From Trissonchulus latispiculum (taxonomy: Eukaryota; Nematoda; Enoplea; Enoplida; Ironidae), in contig JASAND010018129.1 of the NCBI GenBank assembly GCA_030248195.1, positions 1 through 64,000 on the forward strand: a stretch of 64,000 nucleotides of DNA, read 5' to 3'. Shown piece by piece: positions 62,395-64,000 of the stretch (position 1 is its first letter; every line of letters starts with the position of its first letter). The notes beneath the pieces were generated by a model, which worked only from the letters and a program-made list of their open reading frames with translations, did not search any database and was not told the DNA's origin. The position numbers and the translations under genes were made by a program.

Positions 62395-62550
62395 GAGCAA
62401 TCTAAAATCACCTTTAGCAAAGGACTAAGCCTATGTCGGTTCGTCGTAATCTCTAGCTAACCCAGCTATCCATCCTTAATTGGTCGGTGAATGGGTATCA
62501 CTGAGGTGGGAAGGTAGCAGGAGTCTGTGTGCTGACGTAATGCCTGATGA
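62395..62550 (+). mobile_element. SINE copy upstream of anoctamin
   Basis: It shares GCAAAGGACTAAGCC, TATGTCGGTTCGTCG, CTAACCCAGCTATCCATCC and TTAATTGGTCGG with the other two copies. Homology may run on to about 62640. Confidence 0.6.
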
Positions 62551-62792
62551 AGGGCTGCCCTCCTTCCACAGATGTTAACAACGTTTCAGTTGTCACTCTT
62601 AGCTTCGGGCTGAGAATCCGGGCTAAGCACCGGTACCCTATAAGCACCGGGAGTACTTTACCTTACCTTATACTTTGTCATAATATACACCGCTGAAATT
62701 GTAATATATACACCGCTTGCAAATTCTGATTTGCGATAAACTTTTCTAAGGATTAAGCTTTCCAAATAAAAATGTATATACATATATAATTT

Positions 62793-62814
62793 TTATATAT
62801 ATATATATATATAT
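62793..62814. repeat. Short (AT)n run
   Basis: About 11 AT units upstream of anoctamin, next to a palindromic TATATATAATTTTTATATATA stretch. Confidence 0.85.
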
Positions 62815-64000
62815 AACAATTATATCATCTGAACGAAAGAACTCAGTTTTAACTAAAGCAAAAACGGCAAACACACAAAACTGAAGCAAACCTGCATAAA
62901 ACTCAAAAACAGCTGAGTTTTATTGCAGAAGCTTTTCCAGAACAAATTGTAAATCTAATAAATGGGAAAGCTAATGCTGAACTTCAAAGACTCATTTTAT
63001 TTTAATGTGAAGTTCTGTGCAATAATAAACAATGAGGACTAATTCCAACCGAAAGAAATTGGTTTAGTAAACGTTATTTATCCCTCAGTAGATTTGAAAC
63101 TCATGTTGTGTCCAACCAACGCTCCTTTTTACATCACATTGCGAGTAATGAACGAAAAATGAAGCCTCATTTCTGCATAGTGCACGGACAAAAAGGAGGA
63201 AGCACTATATTTCACAGATTAGCACAGTGTGATCTAAACCCTCCTCCAAGTTTCAAGCCAGGGTCAACTTCTGGCATGCTCCAGAAAAAGTTTGCAAGTC
63301 ACAGTTAACCTCATAAAATTTCGGCATGTTTTACAAGTTACAAGTATTTGCAGCACAGGATGTAAATGTAGAATGTAATGTAGACGTAAATAATTGAAGT
63401 GAACTGAAGCGTAGGGAAAATCGCACCCTCGGCTTTCCAGTCAATGGAACCAATCGGGTAGCCCAGATCAAAGCTTGATGCCGATCAACACGTACTAATG
63501 TGTATGGTATTAGTATAATTAACGTGTCATCCAGACATTAATAGCAGCAGTTCCAAGGCCTTAAGAAGCTGGCTTAGGCAACTGTTGTTGCGAGCAACGA
63601 CTCGTAACTTACGATATCTTCAGTATGTACGCTTGATTAAGCCTAAAGTGTCAGTTAATCAGACGGCCGAGACAAGTCTGTTGAAAATTTGTGTGTAAGA
63701 TATGACCCAAGTTTACGTAGTTACGTAAAAAACAGAAACTTGCGTACGTAAGTATTATACAGAGGAGTTTGGAGCACCGTGCCTTTTGACACTCCAGGCT
63801 CTAGATATGAGATGCAAACCCATACAGTGATGTAGACCACTCTTAAAGATTTTGACTCAGGACATGGAAGGTAAGCGGACAACGTCGTTGATCCCGGGAG
63901 GAATCTTCCGTCGGAAACTCAGGATAAGGATAAGCTCATGGATAACTGATTAAGGGTTCCTTAACGTGCACTACGTTCGCAACAAGGCAGCCATAGCACC

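Larger units (their letters stand above)
60898..64000. other. Upstream side of anoctamin, 5' exon(s) not located
   Basis: The acceptor at 60898 requires at least one exon upstream on the minus strand. None is identifiable by eye. Only the SINE at 62395 and an AT run are recognisable. Confidence 0.5.

Overview
This is a window of an AT-rich animal nuclear genome, probably an invertebrate. The evidence is three spliced genes of animal families, canonical GT-AG introns, microsatellites and many short inverted-repeat transposons. I see no operons, ribosome-binding sites, CRISPR arrays or rRNA. I cannot name the species.

All three recognisable genes lie on the minus strand. (1) Anoctamin/TMEM16, 60880 to 45510: 18 coding exons whose phases all join, encoding about 1051 residues and complete from ATG to stop. 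(2) A globin X-like globin, 40607 to 34766: 5 exons, 299 residues, with an N-myristoylation motif and, unusually, Tyr where the proximal heme-binding His should be. (3) The 3' part of an Otx/orthodenticle K50 homeobox gene, 9552 to 8001: 3 exons, with upstream exons not found. Nothing suggests these genes work together.

Most of the rest is mobile DNA. An almost intact Penelope-like reverse transcriptase ORF sits in a large anoctamin intron. At 23.0-24.5 kb a decayed LTR-type element carries part of a NADAR domain (ADP-ribose/riboflavin-type N-glycosidase fold) joined to an SGNH-hydrolase domain, followed by a polypurine tract and an LTR. This is the most unusual coding content here. Long foldback elements recur across 5-26 kb. 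One forms a 591-bp near-perfect palindrome starting 122 bp past the Otx stop codon.

Many MITE-like elements can be delimited from terminal inverted repeats (TIRs) and target-site duplications (TSDs): 8-bp TSDs at 2408-3051, 5052-5317, 26665-27077, 35716-36194 and 55819-56228; a TTAA-specific family at 36799-37779 and 27577-29020; and a 3-bp CTG duplication at 28130-28624. Two insertion sites are confirmed by comparing paralogous empty sites inside the window. A tRNA-derived SINE occurs three times.

Layout: 1-7.3 kb, repeats; 7.3-9.6 kb, foldback plus Otx; 9.6-34 kb, repeat-rich sequence without a recognised gene; 34.8-40.6 kb, globin with nested transposons in its largest intron; 40.6-45.5 kb, intergenic; 45.5-60.9 kb, anoctamin; 60.9-64 kb, anoctamin 5' side with no coding exon recognised. 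Coordinates of spliced genes are hand-derived from splice signals and phase agreement, without transcripts.
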